A DNA stretch of 64,000 nucleotides from K189A clade bacterium (GTDB taxonomy: Bacteria > Pseudomonadota > Gammaproteobacteria > Pseudomonadales > Azotimanducaceae): positions 1 to 64,000 of the forward strand of contig CABZTD010000008.1 in the NCBI GenBank assembly GCA_902528515.1. The letters are read 5' to 3'. Of this stretch, positions 25,371-34,367 are shown one piece after another. Under the pieces are notes generated by a model, which worked only from the letters and a program-made list of their open reading frames with translations, was not told where the DNA came from and made no database searches. Position 1 is the stretch's first letter. Each line of letters opens with the position of its first letter. The position numbers and the translations under genes were made by a program.

Positions 25371-27713
25371 GTGGAGTCAGTTTTAGCAGGCCGGACAGTC
25401 GTAGAGGTTAGCCAAAGTCCCGCCGCCGGTCTGGCTACAATGGTCATGGCAGACTTCGGTGCCGACGTTATTTGGTTTGAATACGGCAGACAGAACCGCA
25501 TCATGCCTAAGGCAGTGGCGTTGGGCGAGGGATACCGCGTTTGGCATCGCGGCAAAAGCCGTATACCCGTGAATCTGAGCGCAACCAATGACGCAGCGCA
25601 AGTTGAAGCTGACGCGATCCGCGAGCATATTCTTGCCAGTGCTGACGTTTTTGTCACCGACCTCAGCGTCGAACGCCTTAGAGAGCTGGGCCTTGATTGG
25701 TCTGCCCTGGGCATCAGACGTCCTGACTTGGTGCATGCAGAGGTCAGCGCTTTTGGTGACGATAATCCTTTTTCAATCCTTGCGGCGGATGGCGACCGCG
25801 GGATGCCGCAAGAGAGTCTGGTAGCCGCAGCCATCGGTCGCATGATGCTTTTTGAGGGTGTCGCAGAGCGATCTGGACCGGTTTACTCGGCGGTACCTGT
25901 GGGTACCCATGGCGCTGCACAAGCAACCTTGACAGGTGTTTTGGCGCAACTCGTGGCGCGCCAGTCTGGTCGTTTGGGCCAACGTCAACAAGCCTCGATT
26001 TTGCGGGCGCTGACAGCCTACGACCTCGTGGCTCTGGGTGCGAGTCAGTTGGATGAGTCTCCGTTTCCAGTGGTTAATCCGCTCGAAGTCCTGCCCATGC
26101 TGAATTTCCAGCCGGTACAGTGTGCAGACGGACGCTGGATGCAGCTCGGTAATTTGCTTCCTCACCTGCAGGTCAATTTTCTGAAGGCTGCCGGTCTGAG
26201 CGACATTCTCAGTGATCCTTTATTCGGGCAAGACCCACCCGATGAGACTGCTATCGAGGGTTTTCGCCAGCGCGTTTGTGAGCACATGGCGACCCGTACG
26301 TTGGATGAGTGGATGAGGGAATTTGAGGCAGACGGGGGAGTGGCGTCGCATCCTTATCAAAGTACTCAGCAGGCCATGCAGGACCCCGACATTGTGGCCA
26401 ATGGGCATAGCGATGACAGCCACGGCTTTCCTCAGCTGGGCGTGCTTGGGAGATTTCAGCGTACACCGGGAACTGTTGCCCCACAGCCCGTGGACTTCAC
26501 CTTAGCTGACCTAGCGTTGCCGAGAAGATTCACGCCGGGGTCTGGGGAGACAAGCGCCACTGGTATGGCGACTCGATCCTTACCGCTCACAGGGGTTACC
26601 GTCGTTGAGGCCGCAGCCATCATTGCCTCACCCTTGGGCGCCTCAATGCTCGCAGACTTGGGCGCCCGGGTGATCAAGCTAGAGCCAATAGCTGGAGATC
26701 CATTCCGCCTGATGGCCTTTGGTCTTGGTGCGGATCGCTGCAATACCGACAAAGAGAGTATTGGGCTGAACTTAAAGAGCGAGGCGGGCCAAAAGATCGC
26801 CCAGGATCTGGTTGCTGGCGCCGATTTATTCATTCACAACTATCGCCCCGGTGTGCCTGAGCGGCTAGGCCTGGACTACGAGACCCTGTCAAAACGCAAT
26901 GAGCGTTTGGTGCACTTGTCAGCCACCGGTTACGGCACTCAAGGTCCGGGCAAGATCCGTCCCTCCACGCATCCCGTGCCTGGCGCCGCACTGGGGGGTG
27001 TGCTCTATCAATTCGGCGAACTGCCGAGTGCGCCGCTGGTCTATGAGGAGCTGCTGGATGTGAGCAGGCGCTTGTTTCGAGCGAATGAGCTGAATCCGGA
27101 CCCCAATACGTCCTTCGTGGTGGCCAGTGCGGCGGTAATGGGATTGTTAGCCGCGGCCCAAACTGGGCAGGGGCAGAAGGTGGAAATTGATATGTTTGGC
27201 GCCAACGCCTATGCCAATTTTGATGACTTCGTCGACGTTGGTGTTGGTAGTGCCAGGCTACCGTTAGATAGCGACTATCGGGGCAAGGGGCCTTTCGAGC
27301 AGCTATATCCGTGCCGTGAAGGGTGGCTGATGATCAGTATTGACCGAGAGGTTGACCAGCAACGTTTGCTCGAAGAAATTGGCACCTTAGATAACCTTCT
27401 GACACAAGATGCTAGTTATTGGCAGGATCGGCTACTTCCCTTGGGCTTGGGCGCGGTGCGTGCTGATGGCTCAGTGACAGGCTTACGCATTAGAGAACCT
27501 CAGTTTGCTAGTTGTGACCTAGCAGTGACTTTCGAGCACCCAATTCACGGTGCAGGCGTTCGACATGGAGCAATGTCGGCTTGGCCCATGAGTGACAGAA
27601 CACTACAGGGCCCATGCCGTACTGGTGATGCCTGTGAAACTCTTTTGGGTCAGCTGGGGCTCTCCAAGGCACAAGTCGCTGATTTACAGCTTAGTGAAGT
27701 CGTCAATGGTTAG
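25371..27713 (+). CDS. Double-length family III (CaiB/BaiF) CoA-transferase
   Basis: A 780-residue protein made of two CaiB/BaiF-like halves, about 1-375 and 403-780. Each begins with the same fold-defining pattern (GRTVVEVSQ...MADFGADVIWFE and LTGVTVVEAA...LADLGARVIKLEP). The second half carries the strong HNYRPGVPERLGLDY. Family III enzymes transfer CoA between carboxylates through an aspartyl-CoA anhydride. I could not place the catalytic Asp in either half: the equivalent stretches read PVGTHGAAQA and SFVVASAAVMG. It may therefore be inactive in one half, or the Asp may be displaced. The start is a GTG. It is followed 90 bases later by a desaturase gene. Confidence 0.85.
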   Translation: MESVLAGRTVVEVSQSPAAGLATMVMADFGADVIWFEYGRQNRIMPKAVALGEGYRVWHRGKSRIPVNLSATNDAAQVEADAIREHILASADVFVTDLSVERLRELGLDWSALGIRRPDLVHAEVSAFGDDNPFSILAADGDRGMPQESLVAAAIGRMMLFEGVAERSGPVYSAVPVGTHGAAQATLTGVLAQLVARQSGRLGQRQQASILRALTAYDLVALGASQLDESPFPVVNPLEVLPMLNFQPVQCADGRWMQLGNLLPHLQVNFLKAAGLSDILSDPLFGQDPPDETAIEGFRQRVCEHMATRTLDEWMREFEADGGVASHPYQSTQQAMQDPDIVANGHSDDSHGFPQLGVLGRFQRTPGTVAPQPVDFTLADLALPRRFTPGSGETSATGMATRSLPLTGVTVVEAAAIIASPLGASMLADLGARVIKLEPIAGDPFRLMAFGLGADRCNTDKESIGLNLKSEAGQKIAQDLVAGADLFIHNYRPGVPERLGLDYETLSKRNERLVHLSATGYGTQGPGKIRPSTHPVPGAALGGVLYQFGELPSAPLVYEELLDVSRRLFRANELNPDPNTSFVVASAAVMGLLAAAQTGQGQKVEIDMFGANAYANFDDFVDVGVGSARLPLDSDYRGKGPFEQLYPCREGWLMISIDREVDQQRLLEEIGTLDNLLTQDASYWQDRLLPLGLGAVRADGSVTGLRIREPQFASCDLAVTFEHPIHGAGVRHGAMSAWPMSDRTLQGPCRTGDACETLLGQLGLSKAQVADLQLSEVVNG

Positions 27714-27803
27714 GGCGTTGGCTTGGCAAGACACGAGCGCTATGATTCAAAATCGCTCCGGGCTCGTTTGGAATATTGGTGCGAGGATCGAAGAGAAGAA
27801 ACG

Positions 27804-28751
27804 ATGAATAAAGACGACACATCAGCATCAGTCCTACAGAGGCCAACAGATTTTTTTAACCCAGATGAAATCGCCTACCTAAGGAAAGTGGATTCTTGGC
27901 GCAGCTCACTGGCAATTGCCCACTGCTGGACGGTCATTGTCGGTACCTGGATCGCGGTTTGTTTGTTTCCCAATCCGATCACCATCACCTTAGGCGTCAT
28001 GATTATTGGTGCAAGACAGCTGGGCCTGTTTGTACTCACTCACGATGGCGCCCACGGCGCATTGTACAAAAACCGCAGGCTCAATGACTGGGTCTGCGAA
28101 TGGCTATTGAACCGCCCCTTTACTGACGAAAAGATTGATAACTATCGAAAATACCATGTGGAGCATCACGCCAATACGCAACAAGAAAACGATCCAGACC
28201 TAGTGCTTTCGAAACCGTTTCCTGTCACCAAGAGTTCCTTTCGGCGCAAAGTGATCCGCGACCTCACTGGACAAACCGGCTGGGACCAATACGGACGCAT
28301 CGTCAAGGCTGCTTTTAAGGGCGATACGCTGGCTGAGAAGCTCAAACACGCATGGCCTAGGATTGGCCCCAACGTGTTGATCAACGTGACATTTTTGGCG
28401 GCTTTCGCCTCTGCAGGAGTCTGGTACATGTATTTTGTGCTTTGGATTTTGCCTGCCTTTACCTGGAATCGCTTTGTTGTGCGGTTACGGAATATTGGCG
28501 AGCACGCCGTGGTACCCGATGACAACGACCGCCTGCGTAATACACGTACAACCCTTGCGAGCTGGTGGGAGCGGGCGCTGATCGCACCCTATAATGTGCA
28601 CTACCATCTCGAGCACCATCTGGTGGTGAACTGTCCGCACTACAAGCTGGCAGACGCTCATCGAATGCTGCTCGACAAAGGTTACGGCGAGCAAATGGAG
28701 ATTCAGCCCAGCTACAGGGCCGTGCTGAATCTCGCACTAAAGGCGGGCTAG
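27804..28751 (+). CDS. Membrane fatty-acid desaturase / hydroxylase family protein
   Basis: A 315-residue di-iron membrane enzyme. All three His boxes are visible: H80DGAH84 in the first, H118VEHH122 in the second, and H268LEHH272 in the third. Hydrophobic segments are near 36-76 and 190-222. It introduces a double bond or hydroxyl group into an acyl chain or related lipid using O2 and an electron donor. The start chosen (27804) gives the normal distance to the first helix; an upstream TTG at 27723 would add 27 polar residues and has no ribosome site. The gene converges on the UGA-containing redoxin gene. Confidence 0.88.
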   Translation: MNKDDTSASVLQRPTDFFNPDEIAYLRKVDSWRSSLAIAHCWTVIVGTWIAVCLFPNPITITLGVMIIGARQLGLFVLTHDGAHGALYKNRRLNDWVCEWLLNRPFTDEKIDNYRKYHVEHHANTQQENDPDLVLSKPFPVTKSSFRRKVIRDLTGQTGWDQYGRIVKAAFKGDTLAEKLKHAWPRIGPNVLINVTFLAAFASAGVWYMYFVLWILPAFTWNRFVVRLRNIGEHAVVPDDNDRLRNTRTTLASWWERALIAPYNVHYHLEHHLVVNCPHYKLADAHRMLLDKGYGEQMEIQPSYRAVLNLALKAG

Positions 28752-28760
28752 CCTAGCGGT

Positions 28761-29234
28761 CTAGGTTTTAATGCTGTTCAGGTACCTGATCAGGGTCAGG
28801 GTCTCTGCGGGATCCATCCGTCCCACCGGGGCGTTGCTGTAGGCAGAAAACATTACCTTGCCTTTGGGGCTCAACACGAATTCGCTGGGCTGAATGAAAT
28901 CTCGCCGCTCATCCCACCATGATCCCAGAGCATTACCGATATCGCGGGTAACGCCATAAGCAAGCGGAAAGTTCAGCGCCTTTGCCACCTCTTGTGTTTT
29001 TTCCTTGGAATCTACCGTGGCGGCAATGATGCTGACGCCTTCTGCTGAGAACGCTACACGGCGTTCTTCATAGCCGGCTAACAGCCGACGGCAGTAGGGT
29101 CACCAATGGCCGCGATAAAATAGCACGACGGTATACTGGCTTTCCAAATCAGCGGGCAGGTTAACGGTATCACCTGCCGTGCTAGTTAGGACGATGTCCG
29201 GAAATTGGTCACCGGTTGTAAGCATGGTTGTCAT
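28761..29234 (-). CDS. Redoxin (AhpC/TSA-type) with in-frame UGA: candidate selenoprotein with a UxxC motif
   Basis: Conventional reading breaks this gene into two fragments, but one continuous 158-codon frame runs from the ATG at 29234 to the stop at 28761 with a single internal UGA, codon 45 (29102-29100). The protein reads VVLFYRGHW-U-PYCRRLL, where related redoxins have Cys, so the CxxC becomes UxxC (Sec45, Cys48). Everything around it is intact: N-terminal FPDIVLTSTAGDTVNL, then ATVDSKEKTQ, FPLAYGVTRDIG, FVLSPKGKVMF and PVGRMDPAE. A hairpin resembling a bacterial SECIS begins 8 bases after the UGA. AGGAG precedes the start. It would act as a thiol/selenol peroxidase or oxidoreductase in the cytosol. 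Alternative: a nonsense pseudogene, less likely given perfect placement. Confidence 0.85.
29073..29092 (-). promoter_or_regulatory. Putative bacterial SECIS hairpin
   Basis: Bases 11-30 counted from the U of the UGA fold as GCC / bulge GUC / GGCU / loop GUU / AGCC / GGC: seven base pairs, a 3-nt bulge containing U on the 5' side, and an apical loop starting with GU. In the E. coli fdhF SECIS the SelB contacts are a bulged U at position 17 and G23-U24 in the loop. Here the bulged U is 15 and the loop GU is 21-22, a uniform 2-base shift. The resemblance is seen by eye; no folding program was run. Confidence 0.7.
29100..29102 (-). other. In-frame UGA proposed to encode selenocysteine (residue 45)
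   Basis: On the minus strand the codon after TGG (Trp44) is TGA, followed in frame by CCC-TAC-TGC (Pro-Tyr-Cys). It lies at the first Cys position of the redoxin CxxC motif. Both sides are coding in the same frame and there is no other stop until the end of the gene. Confidence 0.85.
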
Positions 29235-29289
29235 TCGATCTCCTAGTTTGCTTTGATAGCGTCTTTTCTCAATGTGAATCTTGTATTTA

Positions 29290-30447
29290 CTAGACAAACA
29301 GGCTAGCAAACTCCCGCCGCTCGTTGCTGCTTCGGCAGCTCTTAATACAGCGCGCCAAAATCGGTAGCCCATCGCGTATCTGTTTTTGGGTTAGGTGTCC
29401 GAAAGCCAAGCGCAGATATGGCACCCGATCGCGCCGATAGTGAAAACTCTGGCCCGGTAGGAAATTCACGCCTTTCTCCAACGCTAGCGGTCGCAGGGCC
29501 TGGGTATCAACGTCGTCTGGAAGACGAACCCATATGAACAGCCCACCGATAGGCTCTGACCAGACGCAGATGTCGCCTAGCTCGGACTCTAATCCCTCCA
29601 GGGTAAGGTCGCGTTTTTCTTTTAGCACCGGGTTGGTGGCCTTGGCGTGCTTTTGAATACCGTCCTGATAAAACTCCGCGGCAATGGCGGCAGCGAGGTA
29701 GTTACTGCCCGCGTCATGGCGGCGACTCATTATCTTTTCGAGCATCGGTGGGCGTGCATAGATGTAGCCCAAACGCAGCCCCGGCGCCAAAATTTTGGAG
29801 AGCGAGCACAGGTAGATTTGGTTGGGATCGTCATCCAACGCGTAAAATGCTGGCTCTAATGGACCCTCATAATGCACATCGGCGTAGCAGTTATCTTCAA
29901 CAATGGGCACGCCATAGTGCTTGGCCATTTCAATGATCTGCAGCCTGCGGGCCTTGGGCATGACGAAGCCCGTAGGGTTTTGATAGGTCGAAATCGTGTA
30001 GATGAACTTTGGTAGACGCTTCTCCTTGTGTAGGCGGTCTAGCTCCCGCTCCACTGCGTCAGGACACATGCCGCCCTCGTTTAACGGTATGCCCACCATC
30101 TCGTATTTTAAAGAGCGATAGGCGCTCAGCGTGCCGGGATAGCAGTACTCTTCCACGAGCACCGTATCGCCGTGATTTTCCTGCAGCGCCTCGGCGGTGA
30201 GTGTTACTCCCTGCATAGAGCCGTTTGTCAGTAGCAGATGATTTGGATCGATGCGGATGCCTTCACGGTCTTCTTCCCGCTGGGCCATGGCAGCGCGCAT
30301 TCCTGCGTGGCCTAGGTCGCCGGGGTACTGGGTGAGCGCTTCGGCCTGTTCCTCAATCACTTTGTTAGCGGCCGCCTGTAGCGCTGCCACTGGAAAAGTC
30401 GCCGGATCAGATCGTCCGCTGCCGAAGTCGTATTTTATTTGTGTCAT
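29290..30447 (-). CDS. PLP-dependent fold-type I aminotransferase (LysN/MocR catalytic-domain-like)
   Basis: A 385-residue aminotransferase similar to 2-aminoadipate or aromatic aminotransferases of the subfamily that also supplies MocR regulators. There is no N-terminal DNA-binding domain here. Visible: substrate/PLP loop TNGSMQG (74-80), YQNPTG with Asn157, VEDNCY with Asp185, the Schiff-base Lys218 in SLSKILAPGLR and Arg225. It exchanges an amino group between an amino acid and a 2-oxo acid; specificity is not predictable. It lies 55 bases upstream of the redoxin on the same strand, so the two may share a transcript. An adjoining 500-base gap precedes it. Confidence 0.88.
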   Translation of the reverse strand: MTQIKYDFGSGRSDPATFPVAALQAAANKVIEEQAEALTQYPGDLGHAGMRAAMAQREEDREGIRIDPNHLLLTNGSMQGVTLTAEALQENHGDTVLVEEYCYPGTLSAYRSLKYEMVGIPLNEGGMCPDAVERELDRLHKEKRLPKFIYTISTYQNPTGFVMPKARRLQIIEMAKHYGVPIVEDNCYADVHYEGPLEPAFYALDDDPNQIYLCSLSKILAPGLRLGYIYARPPMLEKIMSRRHDAGSNYLAAAIAAEFYQDGIQKHAKATNPVLKEKRDLTLEGLESELGDICVWSEPIGGLFIWVRLPDDVDTQALRPLALEKGVNFLPGQSFHYRRDRVPYLRLAFGHLTQKQIRDGLPILARCIKSCRSSNERREFASLFV

Positions 30448-30947
30448 GGTGTTCTTCTCCCTTGAATCTGAACCTTATCGGATTCCTTGCGATGCATGAC
30501 ACGTTTTGAGACAAAAATTCCGGTCATCTGCCGAGTTCTGTTTTAGCTAAAACGGGTTCGTGAGCCAGCCTGAAACACTCGTTTAGGAGGGTGTCCTATG
30601 GGAGGGTGAATAGATGCAAGTGGACTGAAATGGCTGAAGAATCTAGTTGCCGCGATTGTGGGTTTTGTTTTGGGTGATACTTTTCAAGATCTGAAATCTT
30701 CAGTGCCGCTGCCAATTTCCGCTCAGAGCGCGATTTTCCGCTATCGCTGTTGCCGATAGTATTTGCTGGGCAATGAGTGTTACTTCTGCGTATCGTTCTC
30801 GATCATAGGAGTGGTCAGCGAAGTTAACACCTATGAAGGCGATGGCCTGAATCCGCTTTGTCCTCAATAAGCTAAATTCATTCCATTGCCCGTTTCCTAG
30901 GTGCCGGCCGGATTTAACGCTCAGATGCGCGTTCGCGGAAGTCTTGG
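30448..30947. other. 500-base intergenic region, no gene called
   Basis: Upstream of the aminotransferase and downstream of FO synthase, both on the minus strand. It should contain the aminotransferase promoter, but I find no convincing -35/-10 pair. On the plus strand a hydrophobic stretch (about 30630-30750, reading KNLVAAIVGFVLG) lacks an ATG, GTG or TTG start in frame. A 15-codon ATG frame near 30629 that ends in Cys-rich residues is too short to support. I see no tRNA-like fold or terminator. Confidence 0.5.
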
Positions 30948-33431
30948 TTAGCCCCCGGATCGATCAGCAAGAGATGCTCTGCTTGGCGCTGGGTTGCGAA
31001 TAAGTTGCGCAGACGGTGTCTTTCGCTCGTACTTTTCTGCAGGCGTATTTATGATCTCCAGCAATTCGCCTTGGGCTAAGCCTGCTTTGATTCGCTCTTC
31101 GCTCACTGTGCCGTAGCTGGTAGATCGCTGCTGTGGATCACGGTTGAGACGCCGAACCAGATTGGCCATCTGTCGTGGATTCGTTTCTTGTCCGTGCTGG
31201 GTGCCCGCTGCACGGCTGATGGATTCGTTCATCAGCGTACCGCCAAGATCATTGCAACCCGCGTTTAGGCAGGCTTTGACCCCTTCGTGGCCCATCTTAA
31301 CCCAACTGGTTTGGATGTTGTCGATCTGACCGTTTAGTGCAAGTCTGGCTACCGAGTGCATCAAGATCGCTTCTCGAAAAGTCGGGCCTTTGCGTGCCTT
31401 ACCTTTGAGGTACATAGGCGCTTCCATGTGCACAAAGGGTAGGGGTACAAACTCGGTAAACCCGCCAGTGCGTTCCTGAAGCTCGCGCACGCGCATAAGA
31501 TGTCGCGCCCAGTGCTCGAGTTTCTCAACATGGCCGTACATGATCGTGGCGGTGGTTTTGTAGCCGACACTATGGGCTGTCTCCATAACATCTAACCATT
31601 GTTGGGTATTGATCTTGTCAGCGCAGATGATTTTGCGTACTTCATCATCCAAAATCTCTGCGGCAGTGCCAGGGAGCGTGTTGAGCCCAACATCTTTCAG
31701 CTGCTGCAGATACTCGCCGATGTCCACGTTAAGGGTAGCTGCGCCCTGCCACACTTCTAGCGGCGAGAACGCATGTACGTGCATGTTGGGCTGCGCCGAC
31801 TTAACCGTACGCACGATATTGATGTAGGTCTCGCCGGTGTATTCCGGATGTATTCCACCTTGCATGCACACTTCCGTTGCGCCGCGCTCCCATGCCTCGG
31901 TAGTACGTCGAGCAATTTCTTCATCCGATAAATCGTAGGGATTCCCGCGCAGGTTTTCTGACAGCTTGCCCTTAGAAAAGGCGCAGAACTGGCATTTGAA
32001 GTAGCAGATGTTGGTGTAGTTGATGTTGCGGTTCACGACGAAGCTAACGCTATTGCCATTAGTCTTTGCACGCAGGGTGTCTGCACGCTGCACCACCGCC
32101 GAAAAGTCGTCGCCTCGGCTTTGGAACAACCGAATAATCTCGGCCTCTTGCAACGCTTCTCCGGCGCTAGCCTTATCGAGCAGCGCGGCGATATCTGCGC
32201 TGACATGGCGTGGTGTGTTAACGATCGCGCTCATTACTTCGTTTGGTGGCGAGATGTCGACATCTCCAGGGCACCATTCGTCGATGCGAGGGAAGCCCTC
32301 TGCATCGATCATTTCTAGCATACGTACATGCAGGTCCGAGTGTGCCCAACGATCTAGATCTACCGCATAATCGGGATATACGGTTAGACGTTCGGTAAGA
32401 AACTTGCCAGCTGAGGCTGTCTCTCGAGCCAGTTCGTCCAAGTGCGGCCAGGGAGCTTCGGGGTTCACGAAGTCAGGTGTTACCGGTGACACGCCCCCCC
32501 AGTCGTTAATTCCGGCGTGGACAATTTGAGGTAGCACGCCTGGGCTCAAGTTGGGTGGCGCCTGCACGCTCATGGTTGGCCCGAAAATCAGGCGGGCAAT
32601 GGCGATCGTCCAAAGCAGCTCGTTTAGATCCGGCTCCGGCGCATTGACCATCTTGGTTTCAGGCTTAGCGCGAAAGTTCTGCACGATGATTTCTTGCACA
32701 TGGCCGTACCGTTCGTGAATCGCGCGAATGGCCAGCAGACTCTCGATGCGCTCAAGGCGGGTCTCCCCTATCCCGATAAGAATACCGGTAGTAAACGGCA
32801 CCTTGGCGATACCGGCGTTCGCCAGTGTTTGCAGTCTGACCGCAGGAACCTTGTCTGGCGAGCCGTAATGGGGCATCCCTTTTTCGCAGAGCCGCTCAGA
32901 TGCCGACTCCAGCATTATACCCATAGAAGGCGAAACCGTTTTTAATCGGGCTAGTTCCTCAGACTCCAAATTGCCAGGGTTTAAGTGGGGCAACATGCCG
33001 GTTTCTTCGAACACGGCCTTAGCGGCAGCGAACAGATAGTCAGTCGTGGATTCGTAGCCCATTTCTGCTAGCGCGTCGCGCGCTGCTTGATAGCGCAGTT
33101 CAGGTTTTTCGCCCAGAGTGAACAGTGCTTCCTTACAACCCATGCTAGCCCCGTGTCGGGCAACCTCCAATACCTCGTCAATGCTCATATAGGGAGCCAT
33201 TACTTTGCGCGGTACTCGGGCAAATGTGCAGTAGTGGCAAACATCCCGGCATAGGTGTGTTAACGGAATAAAGACCTTTCGGGAATAGGTCACGGTATTA
33301 CGAAAACCTTGATCGCGCAGAACAGAAGCCACATCAGCTAGTGCTCTGGTATCGGTAAACTCTGCGAGCGTCAACGCGTCGTCGTCACCCAAACGGTCAC
33401 CTTCGCGCACTTGTTGCAGTAGACTGTTCAT
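30948..33431 (-). CDS. fbiC: FO synthase, fused CofG-CofH (FbiC-type) radical SAM enzyme
   Basis: An 827-residue two-domain radical SAM protein that makes the deazaflavin FO from tyrosine and 5-amino-6-ribitylaminouracil, the first committed F420 step. The CofG half has its iron-sulfur cluster Cys at 61, 65 and 68 (CRDVCHYC); the CofH half has Cys476, 480 and 483 (CYFKCQFC). The order and length match the fused actinobacterial and cyanobacterial-type enzyme rather than the separate archaeal proteins. The start at 33431 overlaps the cofC stop by 4 bases (ATGA); the longer open frame to 33575 runs through cofC and is rejected. It is the last gene of the cofC-fbiC pair. Confidence 0.95.
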   Translation of the reverse strand: MNSLLQQVREGDRLGDDDALTLAEFTDTRALADVASVLRDQGFRNTVTYSRKVFIPLTHLCRDVCHYCTFARVPRKVMAPYMSIDEVLEVARHGASMGCKEALFTLGEKPELRYQAARDALAEMGYESTTDYLFAAAKAVFEETGMLPHLNPGNLESEELARLKTVSPSMGIMLESASERLCEKGMPHYGSPDKVPAVRLQTLANAGIAKVPFTTGILIGIGETRLERIESLLAIRAIHERYGHVQEIIVQNFRAKPETKMVNAPEPDLNELLWTIAIARLIFGPTMSVQAPPNLSPGVLPQIVHAGINDWGGVSPVTPDFVNPEAPWPHLDELARETASAGKFLTERLTVYPDYAVDLDRWAHSDLHVRMLEMIDAEGFPRIDEWCPGDVDISPPNEVMSAIVNTPRHVSADIAALLDKASAGEALQEAEIIRLFQSRGDDFSAVVQRADTLRAKTNGNSVSFVVNRNINYTNICYFKCQFCAFSKGKLSENLRGNPYDLSDEEIARRTTEAWERGATEVCMQGGIHPEYTGETYINIVRTVKSAQPNMHVHAFSPLEVWQGAATLNVDIGEYLQQLKDVGLNTLPGTAAEILDDEVRKIICADKINTQQWLDVMETAHSVGYKTTATIMYGHVEKLEHWARHLMRVRELQERTGGFTEFVPLPFVHMEAPMYLKGKARKGPTFREAILMHSVARLALNGQIDNIQTSWVKMGHEGVKACLNAGCNDLGGTLMNESISRAAGTQHGQETNPRQMANLVRRLNRDPQQRSTSYGTVSEERIKAGLAQGELLEIINTPAEKYERKTPSAQLIRNPAPSRASLADRSGG

Positions 33432-34099
33432 GTTTTTGACTCCGGTTTTGACTGCCGGTTTGCCAAACGGCGGGCGATACCTGATCGGTATAAATAGGTG
33501 GCGGTTTGGCTGCGCGAGTGTTCTGCTAGCAAGGTTTGTAAATCGCCGGGCGTGTCGATGTCCAGCGCAAAACAACTACTCGGAATTAGTCGCGGCGTCA
33601 TACCGTTGGTGAAGGCGGCATCAGCGTGTGGTTTGAAACTCTTGCCATCGAAGATAAATGGGATGGCATTCGGCGGGCTGCAGATCATGCCATTCGTGCC
33701 AATATTTTCGGCGTCAGGAAGAAGGGTTACCGAGGTATTAGATTGAATCAGTTCGTCTACCTGATCGGTATTAATACCCGGCACATCCGCGGGCACAATG
33801 AATACACCCGTAGCATTGAAATGCTCAACAAGGTAGTCGGCGGCTTGGGTGAGCGCACCAGCGAGATTGGCGTCAGGGCTTTCAGCGAAGCGCTCGGTGG
33901 AAAAAGCCGAAGCCAGTACATCAGCCTCGGATGCACGAGAAACGATTAAAATGCCCGTCAGGTGTTCAGCTTTGGATAAGCAGGTAAGCACGTCACGCGC
34001 CATGGCTAGCATTAGTGAGCGTCGTTCCTCCTCGTTTAAGACGTCAGCCAGTCGTTGTTTCGCGCGCTCGAACGTCTTGATGGGAACAATCGCCCACAT
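33428..34099 (-). CDS. cofC: 2-phospho-L-lactate (or phosphoenolpyruvate) guanylyltransferase
   Basis: A 223-residue nucleotidyltransferase with the N terminus MWAIVPIKTFERAKQRL typical of CofC/FbiD, then IVPADVPGI (metal/GTP site) and LDIDTPGDL near the C terminus. It activates a three-carbon phosphoacid with GTP to form the guanylylated donor used by CofD. Whether it prefers 2-phospholactate, PEP or 3-phosphoglycerate varies between lineages and cannot be told from sequence by eye. AGGAG lies 7 bases before its ATG, and its stop overlaps the fbiC start. A 268-base gap separates it from cofD. Confidence 0.9.
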   Translation of the reverse strand: MWAIVPIKTFERAKQRLADVLNEEERRSLMLAMARDVLTCLSKAEHLTGILIVSRASEADVLASAFSTERFAESPDANLAGALTQAADYLVEHFNATGVFIVPADVPGINTDQVDELIQSNTSVTLLPDAENIGTNGMICSPPNAIPFIFDGKSFKPHADAAFTNGMTPRLIPSSCFALDIDTPGDLQTLLAEHSRSQTATYLYRSGIARRLANRQSKPESKT

Positions 34100-34367
34100 C
34101 GGTATCTCCTGCTTGTTAATCGGACGCCCTCGGCCCCTATTCGCACTCCTTTTCTTTGTGCGACTGAGTTGCCGTGACCGTATAAGTGTTGCTTCGCGGC
34201 TTTCGTTTGATCCCTGAAAATCCTCGAAAGCTCATATAGCCAAAACTAACATGCCCTCATCCAAGGCGATAGCGGGTATTTTCGTAGCAGATATGGTCAA
34301 TAGCTCGATTTACTTGTGTTGCAAGGCCCTCTCGAACTGTCCTGTAAACCCACCCCGCGACCTCGTG
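34100..34367. other. Intergenic gap between cofC and cofD
   Basis: Probably carries the promoter of the cofC-fbiC pair and the 3' end of the npdG-cofE-cofD transcript. Only a weak CGCAC/GTGCG pairing with an 11-base pyrimidine loop is visible near 34140-34160, and I would not call it a terminator. Confidence 0.4.

Noticed and set aside
28761-29234. Reading the redoxin as a frameshifted or nonsense pseudogene
   Set aside because: There is no frameshift, only one stop, it is UGA, and it sits exactly on the active-site Cys position with a SECIS-like hairpin behind it. Random decay would rarely hit that codon alone.
30560-30760. Possible short membrane peptide in the 500-base gap
   Set aside because: The hydrophobic stretch has no ATG, GTG or TTG start in frame, and the neighbouring ATG frame is only about 15 codons.
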